From NCBI RefSeq assembly GCF_047731265.1, contig NZ_CP159835.1, positions 806,001 through 870,000 of the forward strand: 64,000 bases of DNA, written 5' to 3'. The stretch is from Patiriisocius sp047731265. Lineage in GTDB: Bacteria; Bacteroidota; Bacteroidia; Flavobacteriales; Flavobacteriaceae. A program made the position numbers and the translations under genes. The notes below the pieces were generated by a model that saw only the letters and a list, made by a program, of their open reading frames with translations, searched no databases and was not told the origin of the DNA. Shown piece by piece: positions 1 through 8,985 of this stretch (position 1 is its first letter; the number at the start of each line of letters is the position of its first letter).

Positions 1-147
1 TCTACCGTAAACCACTAAAATTCGGTCTGAAGGACATCTTTTATACCTGCGTACAAAAGTGGTGATAATGATAAAGAAAAATAATATTGCGAATCCAATT
101 GCGGCCAAGCCTGCAAAAGATTCTAGTTGTAGTGATATTGTTAGCAT
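1..147 (-). CDS. Flotillin/SPFH-family membrane protein, N-terminal 49 residues (cut by window edge)
   Basis: Only the first 49 codons are inside the window; the gene runs off position 1. The ATG is at 147. The peptide has one strongly hydrophobic segment (about residues 14-32) followed by a basic stretch containing RYKRCPSDRILVVYGR, the usual start of bacterial flotillins just before the SPFH domain. The start lies one base after the stop of the NfeD-like gene, so the two are almost certainly one operon. Flotillins are membrane scaffold proteins of ordered lipid domains and are typically encoded beside NfeD proteins. The family call rests on the short N-terminus plus this pairing. Confidence 0.75.
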   Translation of the reverse strand, partial: MLTISLQLESFAGLAAIGFAILFFFIIITTFVRRYKRCPSDRILVVYGR

Positions 148-148
148 A

Positions 149-724
149 TTATATCGTGTATTTACTTACTATTAAAATTCCGTTGTCTGTTACATTAGTA
201 ACTATAATGATCTCCCCTTGCATTAAATCATGGGTTTCATCGGTAATTGCTTCAAGCTCTCTAAGACCTCCTTGCACGTTTACTTGCACCTTCCCTATAC
301 TTGATCTGTTTGCTCCGAGTGTTAGGTATACTTCGCCTACACTATCTAGCGCATTTTTCATTTTTAAAGATCCGTCGCTATCTAGTTTAGTCAAATAATA
401 GAAAAGCGACGCCATTGCAAACATCATTAGCAAACCACAAATAGTGGAAACCATCATGGTTATTGCAGTATCATATCCTGCATCCATACAGGCAATACCA
501 CTCCATCCAAAAATAGTGAAAAAACCCATTAAATTTTTAAACGACAAAAACTGAAACCCTATCCCAACATCCCCATCAACCTCAGCATCTACATCGCCTA
601 GATCATCCACTTCAGCCCCAATAAAAGTTAAGACTACTAAGATTAAAAAAATAACCGAGGAAATTCCTGCAGTGAGCCAATATACCTTTTCAAAGGTACT
701 GAGTGCAGTAAACCATACTTGCAT
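149..724 (-). CDS. NfeD-like membrane protein, partner of flotillin
   Basis: The protein has 191 residues, with an N-terminal transmembrane segment (about 18-36), an acidic loop rich in Asp/Glu (about 37-52), further hydrophobic segments (about 62-105) and a soluble C-terminal domain (about 125-191). That domain contains GEVYLTLGANRSSIGKVQVN and ends in a short beta-rich stretch, as in the OB-fold of short NfeD proteins. No serine protease domain is present, so it is the short form. It lies directly before the flotillin gene with a one-base gap. NfeD partners are thought to work with flotillin in membrane organisation. The family call comes from topology, the C-terminal pattern and the neighbour. 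Confidence 0.7.
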   Translation of the reverse strand: MQVWFTALSTFEKVYWLTAGISSVIFLILVVLTFIGAEVDDLGDVDAEVDGDVGIGFQFLSFKNLMGFFTIFGWSGIACMDAGYDTAITMMVSTICGLLMMFAMASLFYYLTKLDSDGSLKMKNALDSVGEVYLTLGANRSSIGKVQVNVQGGLRELEAITDETHDLMQGEIIIVTNVTDNGILIVSKYTI

Positions 725-1072
725 AAATTATTGTTTTAAGAGATTAGAAATATACTAAATTTAAAAGTTTCCGGATACTTTGCTCGCTTGATTTTTCGTA
801 GGAATACAAACATATTTTAGAAAATATGCTGTTATAAAACCCATTTTTTTAGCTGTTTCAGGATTTTAAAAGTGTTTTAGAATATACTTGATATGTCTAG
901 AAAAAAGGCTTTTTCGACTCTTTAGAACGTGAAGCTTGGGTTTCTTGTACCAAATATAAGTCGCTTTTCTAAGAAATTGTTACATCACAGTATTGTTTTT
1001 CTGGAGCGTCATACAGGCCACTTTACCAAGATATCTCGGCTCCGCTAAATAAGCGGATATTCCATCAAAAAA
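725..1072. other. Intergenic region with a small hairpin after the ketoacyl synthase gene
   Basis: No open frame of note is visible in these 348 bases. At 1041-1057 TCCGCT and AGCGGA form a 6-bp stem with a 5-base loop, extended by ATATC/GATAT outside it. It lies 16 bases beyond the stop of the minus-strand ketoacyl synthase gene and could be its transcript end, but no T-run follows. The remainder should include the promoter of the NfeD/flotillin pair; I could not place it. Confidence 0.4.
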
Positions 1073-2221
1073 TTATGGTTTCTCCAAAATGACACTCACG
1101 GCATTTCCTCCAAAGCCTACAGCATTGACCATTACTGTTTTAATTTCTGAAGGAAGATGTCTCGCATTACTATAAAATGGATTCTCAATAAATTTATTAT
1201 TCTGAAGCATCATCACCCCCATTTCTATGCTGAACAGTCCACTCGCGCCAAAGGTGTGTCCCAACATCCATTTGTTTGACGTTAGTAATGGGGGCTGTTT
1301 GCCAAAAACGATATCAATTGCGTTTTTTTCTGCTATATCCCCTTTTACAGTTCCTGGTGCGTGTAAAATAATAGCATCCACAGTTTCGATTTTTGCTGAG
1401 TTTAATGCTCGCTGCATCGACTTTTGAAAACATTCTGCATTTTCTGAAATGGAACTATTGTGTACTAACTTTTCTGAAGCAAATCCATACCCGGAGATAA
1501 TAGCCTTTGTTTTTTCTGAAATTCCACTTTCTAAAAATGCCACCACAGCACCCTCACCCAGCACCATCGTATTTTGCTTTTTTTGAAACCGCATAGACTC
1601 GCAAGCCATAGCGTTATTGCCTTTGGAATACAATTTTAACGCATCCATTTGAGCCAATGTAAACGGCGTCAAAGCAGCCTCGCTCCCACCAACCAGAAAA
1701 GAATCTGCCATTCCTGCTCGCAACCAAGCAATCCCATTTAATATTGAGTGCATTGCCGTAGAACAGGTGACCGAATGATCTATAGTTACTCCATCAACCG
1801 CTATATCCTGTGCTACCCAAGACGAAATATTCCCTAAAGTTGTCGTGGGAGAAGTAAATGCAGAGATTTTTTTCCCTTGCTGAAAATCTGAATAGTACTT
1901 CTCAAACAATTGCGTAGCACCCCTCGAGGATCCAATGTTGATTCCCAAGTTTTTCTTAGGAAGCGCTCCTTTGGCAAAAAGATTGCGCGTGGACAGTATT
2001 GCTAGTAAAGTAGTTCGGTCAAGGTTTTTATAGGAATGATTGTCTTGTTGAAGTTGTTCTAGAATTCTTTCCGTTTCTAAGGTAATTTTTGAAACCCACT
2101 TGCCAGCATTCGGTTTCTGAAAAAAGGCGGATTTTGAAAGATAGCTATTCCAAACTTCTTGGGTCGTTGGACCTAAAGCAGAAATGGATGAAATGGCACG
2201 TATAGAAATTGGTTCTTGCAA
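1073..2221 (-). CDS. Stand-alone beta-ketoacyl synthase (KAS II/FabF-like), biotin-locus associated
   Basis: The 382-residue thiolase-fold condensing enzyme carries the whole KAS triad: Cys153 in VTCSTAMHSI, His287 in LHAPGT and His322 in MLGHTFGASG. The C-terminal NAVGFGGNAVSVIL motif is also present. It is shorter than housekeeping FabF (about 410 residues). In Flavobacteriaceae a synthase of this type commonly sits with bioA, bioD and bioF; this is my recollection of family context. A role in making or extending the pimeloyl precursor of biotin is therefore plausible but is inference. Here it is separated from bioA by about 2.4 kb of unrelated and decayed sequence and has its own promoter-like site upstream. 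It could instead serve another acyl pathway. Confidence 0.8.
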   Translation of the reverse strand: MQEPISIRAISSISALGPTTQEVWNSYLSKSAFFQKPNAGKWVSKITLETERILEQLQQDNHSYKNLDRTTLLAILSTRNLFAKGALPKKNLGINIGSSRGATQLFEKYYSDFQQGKKISAFTSPTTTLGNISSWVAQDIAVDGVTIDHSVTCSTAMHSILNGIAWLRAGMADSFLVGGSEAALTPFTLAQMDALKLYSKGNNAMACESMRFQKKQNTMVLGEGAVVAFLESGISEKTKAIISGYGFASEKLVHNSSISENAECFQKSMQRALNSAKIETVDAIILHAPGTVKGDIAEKNAIDIVFGKQPPLLTSNKWMLGHTFGASGLFSIEMGVMMLQNNKFIENPFYSNARHLPSEIKTVMVNAVGFGGNAVSVILEKP

Positions 2222-2237
2222 TTTTTGTATTTTAGTT

Positions 2238-2271
2238 CAAAAATACGGGTAATCACAATTCGACACTCAAA
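2238..2271 (-). promoter_or_regulatory. Putative promoter of the ketoacyl synthase gene
   Basis: On the minus strand TTTG (2268-2271) and TATTTTTG (2238-2245) are 22 bases apart, matching the Bacteroidota -33/-7 pattern TTTG...TAnnTTTG. The -7 element lies 17 bases before the ATG at 2221. This would let the synthase be transcribed independently of the other biotin genes. Confidence 0.5.
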
Positions 2272-2284
2272 AAATAGCAGAATA

Positions 2285-2722
2285 ATGGAAGAAATTAAAA
2301 AGGAAAAAAGTTGGTGGTCAAGAAACTGGAAATGGGTGTTACCTACTGGTGGATGTTTGTTTTTTATAATTGCAATCATATTATTTGCGGGAACTTTATT
2401 TATGGGTGTAACATCACTATTTACCAATAGTGATGCATATAATGAAAGCTTAAAACGTGTTGTCGAAAATCAAGAAATCATAGCAATACTCGGCGAACCC
2501 ATCGAAACTAACGGAATGTCTGGAGGCAACATTAATAATAGTAATGGATTTAAAACAGCAGCATTGACCATCCCGATAAAAGGTCCAAAAGGAGAAGCTA
2601 ATATTAGAGTGGAAGGCGAAGGCGTTGGAGATACATGGGCCTATCAAGTCATGAACGTTTATGTTGAAGGAAGTGACACAGTCATAGATTTACTTGCAGC
2701 CGAGAAAAAACTAATTGATTAA
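2285..2722 (+). CDS. Cytochrome oxidase assembly factor Coa1-family membrane protein
   Basis: From the ATG at 2285 the protein has 145 residues. An earlier in-frame start at 2216 would overlap the divergent promoter and adds a non-hydrophobic tail. A basic N-terminus with several Trp (KSWWSRNWKW) precedes one transmembrane helix (about 19-45). The outer domain has a pattern I associate with the Coa1 family: LGEPIETNGMSGGN, then PIKGPKGEANIRVEGEG, then W. Coa1 proteins assist cytochrome oxidase assembly in mitochondria; bacterial members are poorly known. It sits alone between the synthase and a decayed sigma/anti-sigma module. Confidence 0.65.
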   Translation: MEEIKKEKSWWSRNWKWVLPTGGCLFFIIAIILFAGTLFMGVTSLFTNSDAYNESLKRVVENQEIIAILGEPIETNGMSGGNINNSNGFKTAALTIPIKGPKGEANIRVEGEGVGDTWAYQVMNVYVEGSDTVIDLLAAEKKLID

Positions 2723-2767
2723 GGTTTAAATTAAAAACAAAGGAAAGCGGCGGCAAGTATTAATATA

Positions 2768-2934
2768 GATTAGTATTTAGTCTATACCAATTGGACAATT
2801 TTTCACATAAAGAAATAGCTTCCTTTTTATCAATTTCTGAAGGGACTTCTAAATCAAACTTTCACAGAGCAAAATTGATATTAAGAAATAAAATATCAAC
2901 CGAAAAAAAACTGATTCCGCTAAAAACTTGCCAA
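2768..2934 (+). pseudogene. Fragment of an ECF sigma factor (region 4 only)
   Basis: The reading frame contains VFSLYQLDNFSHKEIASF followed by LSISEGTSKSNFHRAKLIL. This is the characteristic sigma-70 region 4 helix-turn-helix of Bacteroidota ECF factors. Regions 2 and 3 are missing: an in-frame TAG lies just upstream, and the preceding sequence, back to the Coa1-like gene, does not encode sigma region 2. It is a 3' remnant. Its position before a broken anti-sigma-like gene is the normal order for such pairs. Confidence 0.75.
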
Positions 2935-4535
2935 ATGGAGCATAGAAAAGACATAGGGAAATTAATAAAAACCAAGCTAGAAACAGCTCAGGTATCTCCA
3001 AGTGATGCGGTTTGACAAAGGATAGATCATTCTTTAGAAACGAAAAGAAAGAAAAGAGTCTTTATCATTTGGTTTGCTGTTATTAGCGTCGCTTTATTTT
3101 TATTGTTATTTTATATATTCTTTAAATCATCTGTCTCAAAAACCGATTTTCCATCGGTAATTACCAATACCAATCCGGTTAAAAATAACCAAACAGAAAA
3201 GGACCTGAATTCAACTAAACATTTATCAAAAAGCACAAATGATACGATACCATTATTTGAATCAGAAAAAGCATTTAATGAAGATTCTAATCAAAATAAT
3301 AGCATTCCATTAAGTAAAAAAGAATCTAATAACTCAACTAATTCTGATATTCAAGATTATAAAAACAGTGTTGACAAAAATTCTAAAACCAACAGTAAGA
3401 ACTTTAACAAGAAGACTGTCAATAAATTAAATAAAAATAGCCGAACTGCTACTAAAACAGACAAAAATACTTCCGAAATAAATGACAAAAAAATGAAGAA
3501 GAAGGCTTTAAACGTTTCTTCAAACAACGATAACAATAACAATAGTAACAGCAATGAAAACAGCATAATAGTAATCTAGAAGATAATAAAAATTCAAATA
3601 CAGAAGAACTCGCCGAAATAAATGACAAATCACTTACTAGATCAGGAAAATTTTTAATTAAAAGACAGAAAAGAAAAGATAGCATTGCTAAAATAAGAGA
3701 AGCAAAAAAAGATAGTATTGCTGCAGTAAGTAGGAAAAGAGAACATACTTTAGAAGAAAAGGAGGAAACAAAAAAGGATTCTATTTCGAGCAAAGCAATG
3801 AAAAAATTAAAATTAGTGTGACACTTATAGGTGCTCCTCAATATTCTAGCCTAACAAATACAGGGTCTTTGATTAATAGCCAATTAGAAAATTTAAACGC
3901 AAAAGGTGCTTTCAATTTTAATTACGGGGCTTCTCTAAATTTTGTTGGTAATAGATATATGTATAGTATTGGAATTCTTAAAACACGTATTAGCTACCAA
4001 ACTATGGATGCTACTTTTTTAGACCCTTTTAGTGGAATGAATAACGGGGAAGAAGCATTAATTTATCCCGAAAATATCCTTGACTTTAGTACTATAGATA
4101 TAGATTCACAAATTGATTATTCAAAATTTGATAGTTTTAAAAACAATGATTCTTCCATTACTCTAGAACATACTATTGACTATCTTGAAGTGCCGTTACA
4201 AATCACATATTTCCTGACAGAAAAAAGATTTGGGTATCAGGTATATGGGGGAGTCAGTGGATATTTTTTATCAAAAAACACGTTGGTAGCTGAAAATAAT
4301 GCTGGAGAAAAATTAACAATTGGTAGTGCTAATAACCTTTCGGAGGTTAGTCTTAGTTTAAATGCTGGAGCAGGAGTTTATTATAATATTTCAAAAACAT
4401 TTACATTTGAGGTAAACCCCTCTTTCAAATTTTTATACAATCCTACAAATACACAAAGCACAAAGCACAAAGGGAAGCGTTTTATTATTTGGTATTTACT
4501 CGGGTATAAGGATTAATTTAACTCCTAGAGATTAA
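2935..4535 (+). pseudogene. Broken anti-sigma / outer-membrane beta-barrel fusion gene
   Basis: The gene can be followed through several interrupted frames. The N-terminus (MEHRKDIGKLIKTKLETAQV, SPSDAV) resembles the cytoplasmic start of flavobacterial anti-sigma-like proteins. A TGA at 3013 stands where Trp is expected. A transmembrane helix (3064-3117), a long Asn/Lys/Ser-rich linker and a charged repeat segment (frame change near 3575) follow. A second frame change near 3818 leads to a beta-barrel-like domain with alternating hydrophobic and aromatic residues. A third near 4460-4490, in a CACAAAG repeat, precedes the expected end FGIYSGIRINL. At least four lesions make it non-functional unless they are sequence errors. 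Confidence 0.75.
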
Positions 4536-4673
4536 TTATAATTCCCTAAATAGATTGAAATATCTAATCAATTTAGAAATCTTCACAGACAAAAACATAG
4601 GTTTCGCTATCAAATAAAACCTGAAATAATTTTAATTACACGAATAATACAATAATCTATTGAGGTTGATCAT

Positions 4674-5942
4674 TTATTTGAAGGTTTTTAAGACCTCCTC
4701 AAAAACTGAATAGCATTTTTCTAATTCACTTTCTGTAATTACATATGGAGGCAGTAAGTAAATAGTATTCCCTAAAGGTCTAATTAGTAAACCTCGTTCT
4801 AAGAAAAACTGATATAACTCGTCTCGTAGACTTCCATAACGATCCATGGATATAGCTAACTCTACGGCAAGAATCACACCCAAATAACGTGCCTCTTTCA
4901 CCCTTTTGTGAACAGCAATTTTTGCAATAAAACCTTGATGTGCTTTTTCAATTTCTTTGCGCCTTTTTGCTGTTTTATCACTATTTAACAACTCCAACCC
5001 TGCTATTGCAGCAACACAACCTAGAGGATGTGCGCTAAAGGTATGTGCGTGAAAAAATCCCTTTGAAATTTCATCACTTAAAAAAGCATCGTATATCTTT
5101 TGAGTACAACTTGTTATACTCAAAGGAAACATTCCTGCTGTTAATGCCTTGCTTAGACACATAATGTCTGGTTTGTTTTTGAGTTGGTTGCAGGCAAAAT
5201 TAGTTCCTGTTTTACCAAAACCTGTCATGATTTCGTCAGCAATGCAGAGTACGTTATGCTTTTTACAAATGTCAATTAGGGTATCTAAACCTTCGGCAGT
5301 GTGAAATTTCATTCCCGCAGCTCCTTGTACTAGTGGTTCAAAAATGAAAGCCGCGCAGTTATTGTTTTCTAGAATGTAACTTAGTTTTTCTAGTACTTCA
5401 GTAAGATTATCTTTTTGTGGTGTTGGGATGCGCTCCACCTTCAATAAAAAATCTTCAAAAGGAGCATTATAACTAGCAATACCGGAAGCACTCATTGCTC
5501 CAAAAGTATCCCCATGAAAACCGTTTTCAAAAGCTATTAGCGTCTCTCGCTTTTCACCCTGATTAAAATGAAATTGAAAGGACATTTTAATTGCGGCTTC
5601 TACGGCTGTGGAGCCGTTGTCGTTAAAAAATATTTTTTGCTGGTTTTCTGGTAAAATTTTTAGTAGTTCTTCTGAAAGTTTGACCGCTGGTTCATGTGTA
5701 CATCCACTAAACATTACAAAATCCAATTCTTGCATTTGCTTTGTAATAGCAGCGGTAATATATGGATTACAATGACCGTACATCGCGGTATACCAGGATG
5801 CAATCCCATCTATATACTCATTGCCGTCTTCGTCCCAAAGTAAAGCTCCTTTGGCCTTGACGATACCTAAAGGCGGCGCAGCAGTTTTGTGTTGCGTTAA
5901 TGGGTGCCAAATATGGGCAGTATCACGTTGCGATAATTTCAT
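4674..5942 (-). CDS. bioA: Adenosylmethionine-8-amino-7-oxononanoate aminotransferase
   Basis: BioA transfers the amino group of S-adenosylmethionine to 8-amino-7-oxononanoate to make 7,8-diaminopelargonate, using PLP. The 422-residue class III aminotransferase starts RDTAHIWHPLTQHKT, a BioA signature. The PLP aspartate is Asp236 in CIADEIMTGFGKTG and the Schiff-base lysine is Lys265 in CLSKALTAG. Length is normal. It is the third gene of bioF-DUF2007-bioD-bioA on the minus strand but is separated from bioD by about 250 bases, unlike the tightly packed genes before it. That gap may hold an extra promoter. Confidence 0.95.
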   Translation of the reverse strand: MKLSQRDTAHIWHPLTQHKTAAPPLGIVKAKGALLWDEDGNEYIDGIASWYTAMYGHCNPYITAAITKQMQELDFVMFSGCTHEPAVKLSEELLKILPENQQKIFFNDNGSTAVEAAIKMSFQFHFNQGEKRETLIAFENGFHGDTFGAMSASGIASYNAPFEDFLLKVERIPTPQKDNLTEVLEKLSYILENNNCAAFIFEPLVQGAAGMKFHTAEGLDTLIDICKKHNVLCIADEIMTGFGKTGTNFACNQLKNKPDIMCLSKALTAGMFPLSITSCTQKIYDAFLSDEISKGFFHAHTFSAHPLGCVAAIAGLELLNSDKTAKRRKEIEKAHQGFIAKIAVHKRVKEARYLGVILAVELAISMDRYGSLRDELYQFFLERGLLIRPLGNTIYLLPPYVITESELEKCYSVFEEVLKTFK

Positions 5943-6190
5943 TGTACAAAGTTACGAGGATTGATTGGAGATTAACGATTGTGGATTGTGGATTTTTGAA
6001 CTAAAAAACCTTGCTAATTTTACTTAATATTTTGCAGATTTGGATGGTTTGAACCGCGATCTTTCGCTGCGCTACCTGCAAGGTGTAAGAGAGAATATCG
6101 CTAGAGTGCATCCTTGAAATCTGAAAATAATTTATTTCGAGAACAAGTCGTGGAACAAAATGTCGTGGGTGGTGTTTTGTGTTTAAAAAT

Positions 6191-6805
6191 TTAAAGTGAT
6201 GGTCTTAAAATTTCAGCATATTCCTTTACTACATTTTGATCAAAATAAGGTTCTTCTTCAATCCGACCTAAGATAGGTACTCCTCCCATTTTTTTTATGA
6301 TAGCCTCTGTTGTTGGATGTTCATTTCCACTAAAAATAATTCCGTGGCAATGCAAGTTTCTTGCTTTTAATGCTTCTAGTGTTAGTAGTGTATGGTTTAT
6401 ACTTCCTAAATAATGTCTTGAAACGACTATGATTTTGTCAGTAGGCTCCATCAAGTCAGCTATAGTATCTGTTTGATTTAAAGGAACTAACAAACCTCCT
6501 GCGCCTTCAATTATTAAAATATTATTTGTTACCGGTCGTTTGATTTTTTTTGCTGAAATTTTAATTGAATCAATTTCAGCTGCCGCGTGAGGACTCATTG
6601 GGGTCATTAAATCAAACGCTGAATTATGAAATACAGTGTTGTCGTTACTAACCAATCGTTTTACTTTGTGTGTATCACTATTTTCCAACTCACCAGCTTG
6701 TACAGGTTTCCAGTAATCTGCCTGGAGTGCCTGCGTTACGATTGCTGAAACTACTGTTTTTCCTACTTCAGTAGAAATACCTGTTATAAAATAAGTATCT
6801 TTCAT
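6191..6805 (-). CDS. bioD: Dethiobiotin synthetase
   Basis: BioD closes the ureido ring of dethiobiotin from diaminopelargonate, CO2 and ATP. From the ATG at 6805 the protein has 204 residues. It has the P-loop near the N-terminus (TYFITGISTEVGKTVVSA), KPVQAGE with the conserved Lys, IEGAGGLLVPLN, and VSRHYLGSINHTLL. The start is chosen at 6805 because translation begins directly at the first beta strand, and because TAATG overlaps the stop of the DUF2007 gene, suggesting coupled translation. An upstream in-frame ATG would add nine residues. Confidence 0.95.
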   Translation of the reverse strand: MKDTYFITGISTEVGKTVVSAIVTQALQADYWKPVQAGELENSDTHKVKRLVSNDNTVFHNSAFDLMTPMSPHAAAEIDSIKISAKKIKRPVTNNILIIEGAGGLLVPLNQTDTIADLMEPTDKIIVVSRHYLGSINHTLLTLEALKARNLHCHGIIFSGNEHPTTEAIIKKMGGVPILGRIEEEPYFDQNVVKEYAEILRPSL

Positions 6806-7182
6806 TAAAATATGGTTTGGCAAATGGTACATTTTCTTTTTGTCTTTTCAAAAAAAGGGAAAAGCATATAAAATACGTTTTTACGCTCCAAGGGCGCCAC
6901 TAACACCTTATTGGATGCGCAATTGGGGCAACTATATAAGTGATTATTCTCATCTGTTGCATAGACTCTGATCTGACTATAAATTCGTTTAGCTTTTAAT
7001 ACATCATCATTATGAACTAGTAATTTAACACCCCCTATCGCTCCGCTTATTAGGGGATCTGAGTCTATTGTTTTCTCATCCATTAGCAGCGTTTGTACTC
7101 CCTCTGCTTCTAGCTTCGCCTTTGTTATCTGCGCCTCTGAAGAATATTCAAAAATAGCCAGCACGGTATAATTATCATTCAT
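6805..7182 (-). CDS. DUF2007-type small protein with C-terminal zinc-ribbon
   Basis: The 125-residue protein starts at 7182, four bases after the bioF stop. The N-terminal half (TVLAIFEYSSEAQITKAKLE, then GVQTLLMDEKTI and GGVKLLVHNDDVLKAKRI) is the DUF2007 ferredoxin-like fold, sometimes called a putative signal-transducing domain. The C-terminus has two Cys pairs (CPNCAS and CTICQTIF) about 40 residues apart that could form a zinc ribbon. Its biochemical role is unknown. It is locked into the biotin operon: its stop overlaps the bioD start by one base. Confidence 0.7.
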   Translation of the reverse strand: MNDNYTVLAIFEYSSEAQITKAKLEAEGVQTLLMDEKTIDSDPLISGAIGGVKLLVHNDDVLKAKRIYSQIRVYATDENNHLYSCPNCASNKVLVAPLERKNVFYMLFPFFEKTKRKCTICQTIF

Positions 7183-7186
7183 TGGG

Positions 7187-8338
7187 TCATTTCTTCTTAA
7201 TATATTCAACTAAACACATTACAAGTTGTGTAATTTCTTCTTTCGTATTATAGCTATGTAAACAAATACGCAATCGTTCTTTCCCTTCTGTCACAGTGGG
7301 TGACAAGATAGGTTTTACATCAAGGCTGTATTTTTCAAGGACCATAGAAGCTTCTTTTACTTTATCATTTCCTGATATTAAACAACTTTGTATGGCAGAA
7401 TTACTTCTAATGAACTGAGAAACCAAAGAATTCTCTTTTAGCATCAATTGTAATACAGCAATATTACTTTTTAATTTATTTTGTACTATTGAATTATTTT
7501 GCAATTCTTGATAGACACTTAATATTGTGGCAACAGTGTGCGGGGGCAAACCGGTAGTATAGATAAAACTTCGGGCGAAGTTTATTAAATATTCTTTGAG
7601 GTCATTAGTTCCTAGAATAGCTGCCCCGTGACAACCCAAAGCCTTCCCAAACGTTACAATCCTAGCAAAGATCTCATTTTCTATGCCTAACTCTTGGACT
7701 AACCCTTCCCCTGTGCTGCCAAATACCCCAACTGCGTGTGCCTCATCTACAATCAAATTACAGTTGTATTTTTTGCAAATTGCTATAACCGCCCTTAAAT
7801 CTGACTGGTCGCCGTCCATCGAAAACACAGATTCTGTGACAATATATACTTCGACTCTGCTGAGTGTACTGCGTAAATTTTCAATATTCTTAGTTAGGTC
7901 ATTTAAATCATTGTGTTTGAACTTAAACGCCTTTGCATTACTCATTCTAATTCCATCACGAATGGATGCGTGGCATAATTCGTCATAAAGTATTAGATCT
8001 CCTCTTTGGGGAACGCTGCTAAATAATCCTATATTGGCGTCATACCCGCTATTAAAAATAAGTGCAGCTTCTGTGTTATGAAATTTTGTTATGACGTCTT
8101 CCGCTTCATTATAAAGAGCGTGGTTTCCGGACAAAAGTCGTGATCCCGTCGCTCCATTTACTTCTAACTTGTGGTGTTTTAATATTTCCAAAGTTTTTTT
8201 AAATATAATTTTCGAGCTACTAAATCCCAGATAATCATTAGATGAAAAATCTATCAGATTCTTTTGGCCACCTAAGATTCGCAAAGCATTTTCAGCTTTG
8301 CGACCCTCAATTTTATTTCTTAATTTTACTGGTAACAC
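7187..8338 (-). CDS. bioF: 8-amino-7-oxononanoate synthase
   Basis: BioF condenses pimeloyl-ACP/CoA with alanine, releasing CO2, as the first committed step of the biotin ring pathway. The 383-residue PLP enzyme of the alpha-oxoamine synthase family shows NGATGSRLLSGNHALYNEAE, IVDEAHAVGVFG (Asp198, His201) and the Schiff-base lysine Lys232 in TFGKALGCHGAAI. It starts with GTG at 8338; the adjacent ATG at 8340 is out of frame. It is the first gene of the operon. A TATCTTTA element just upstream resembles a -7 box but no convincing -33 was found. Confidence 0.93.
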   Translation of the reverse strand: MLPVKLRNKIEGRKAENALRILGGQKNLIDFSSNDYLGFSSSKIIFKKTLEILKHHKLEVNGATGSRLLSGNHALYNEAEDVITKFHNTEAALIFNSGYDANIGLFSSVPQRGDLILYDELCHASIRDGIRMSNAKAFKFKHNDLNDLTKNIENLRSTLSRVEVYIVTESVFSMDGDQSDLRAVIAICKKYNCNLIVDEAHAVGVFGSTGEGLVQELGIENEIFARIVTFGKALGCHGAAILGTNDLKEYLINFARSFIYTTGLPPHTVATILSVYQELQNNSIVQNKLKSNIAVLQLMLKENSLVSQFIRSNSAIQSCLISGNDKVKEASMVLEKYSLDVKPILSPTVTEGKERLRICLHSYNTKEEITQLVMCLVEYIKKK

Positions 8339-8395
8339 ATTGTAAAGATACTCAAGCCTGAGTGAAAATAAATCACAAATAAATAAATTTTATTA

Positions 8396-8423
8396 TTGTT
8401 TCTCAATAATTTTTATACATTTG
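8396..8423 (+). promoter_or_regulatory. Bacteroidota-type promoter of the DUF2975/HTH pair
   Basis: TTG at 8396-8398 and TACATTTG at 8416-8423 are 17 bases apart, fitting the -33/-7 consensus (TTTG, TAnnTTTG). The -7 element lies 21 bases before the ATG at 8445. Confidence 0.65.
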
Positions 8424-8444
8424 TTATCGTAAAACAATAATTTT

Positions 8445-8960
8445 ATGAAAACGAATTTACTTTTAAAAAATTTAATTGATGTATTATTCATCTTGATGAT
8501 AGCTGGTATTATTGGGTTTCTATTTATACTAGCGTTTGGAGTTTTCAATACTAGCGTTGGTAATGTTACAGCAAATAGCTACGAAGATTTTACAGACTTA
8601 CCTCTACAATATTGGATTGCGGTTGCTGTGAGTTTTCTAACATATCTTTTAATGCTCATTGCTCTTTATTACTTAAAAAAATCGGCCAGATATTTTCTAG
8701 ACAATGATTTATTAAAGGAGCAAGTAATTAGTAATTTAAGTAAGAGCGGGGTGCTCTTAATAATTACTGCTATAAGCACCACAATATCTTATGTATTGAT
8801 TTGGTTAACTGAACTAAGTGTAGGAACCCTATCGCTAAATTATGGAGACAACCTTTTTGTCCCTCTCTTTTTAGGGATTGTTGGATTATTTTTTAAATTA
8901 ATTTCTAACACCTTAGCAAATGCAAAATTATTAAAAGAAGAACACGACTTAACTATTTAA
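8445..8960 (+). CDS. DUF2975-family membrane protein
   Basis: The 171-residue protein has four predicted transmembrane helices (about residues 10-33, 56-78, 101-123 and 138-157). The segment ARYFLDNDLLKEQVISNLSK after TM2 resembles the conserved cytoplasmic loop of DUF2975 proteins. It is followed after 25 bases by a small XRE-type repressor-like gene. This pairing is very common for DUF2975 proteins, where the regulator presumably controls the pair. Molecular function is unknown. Confidence 0.75.
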   Translation: MKTNLLLKNLIDVLFILMIAGIIGFLFILAFGVFNTSVGNVTANSYEDFTDLPLQYWIAVAVSFLTYLLMLIALYYLKKSARYFLDNDLLKEQVISNLSKSGVLLIITAISTTISYVLIWLTELSVGTLSLNYGDNLFVPLFLGIVGLFFKLISNTLANAKLLKEEHDLTI

Positions 8961-8985
8961 TCACTCTCCTACGAGAGCAGTAAAC

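Noticed and set aside
3357..3841. Minus-strand open frames opposite the anti-sigma/barrel pseudogene
   Set aside because: Leu/Phe-rich low-complexity translation of the complementary AAC/AAA-rich linker; not a real gene.
6000..6190. Possible small RNA or riboswitch between bioD and bioA
   Set aside because: Only a short self-similar TTGTGGATTGTGGATT stretch and a GCGCTACCTGCAAGGT block; no structure that could be assigned to a known class.
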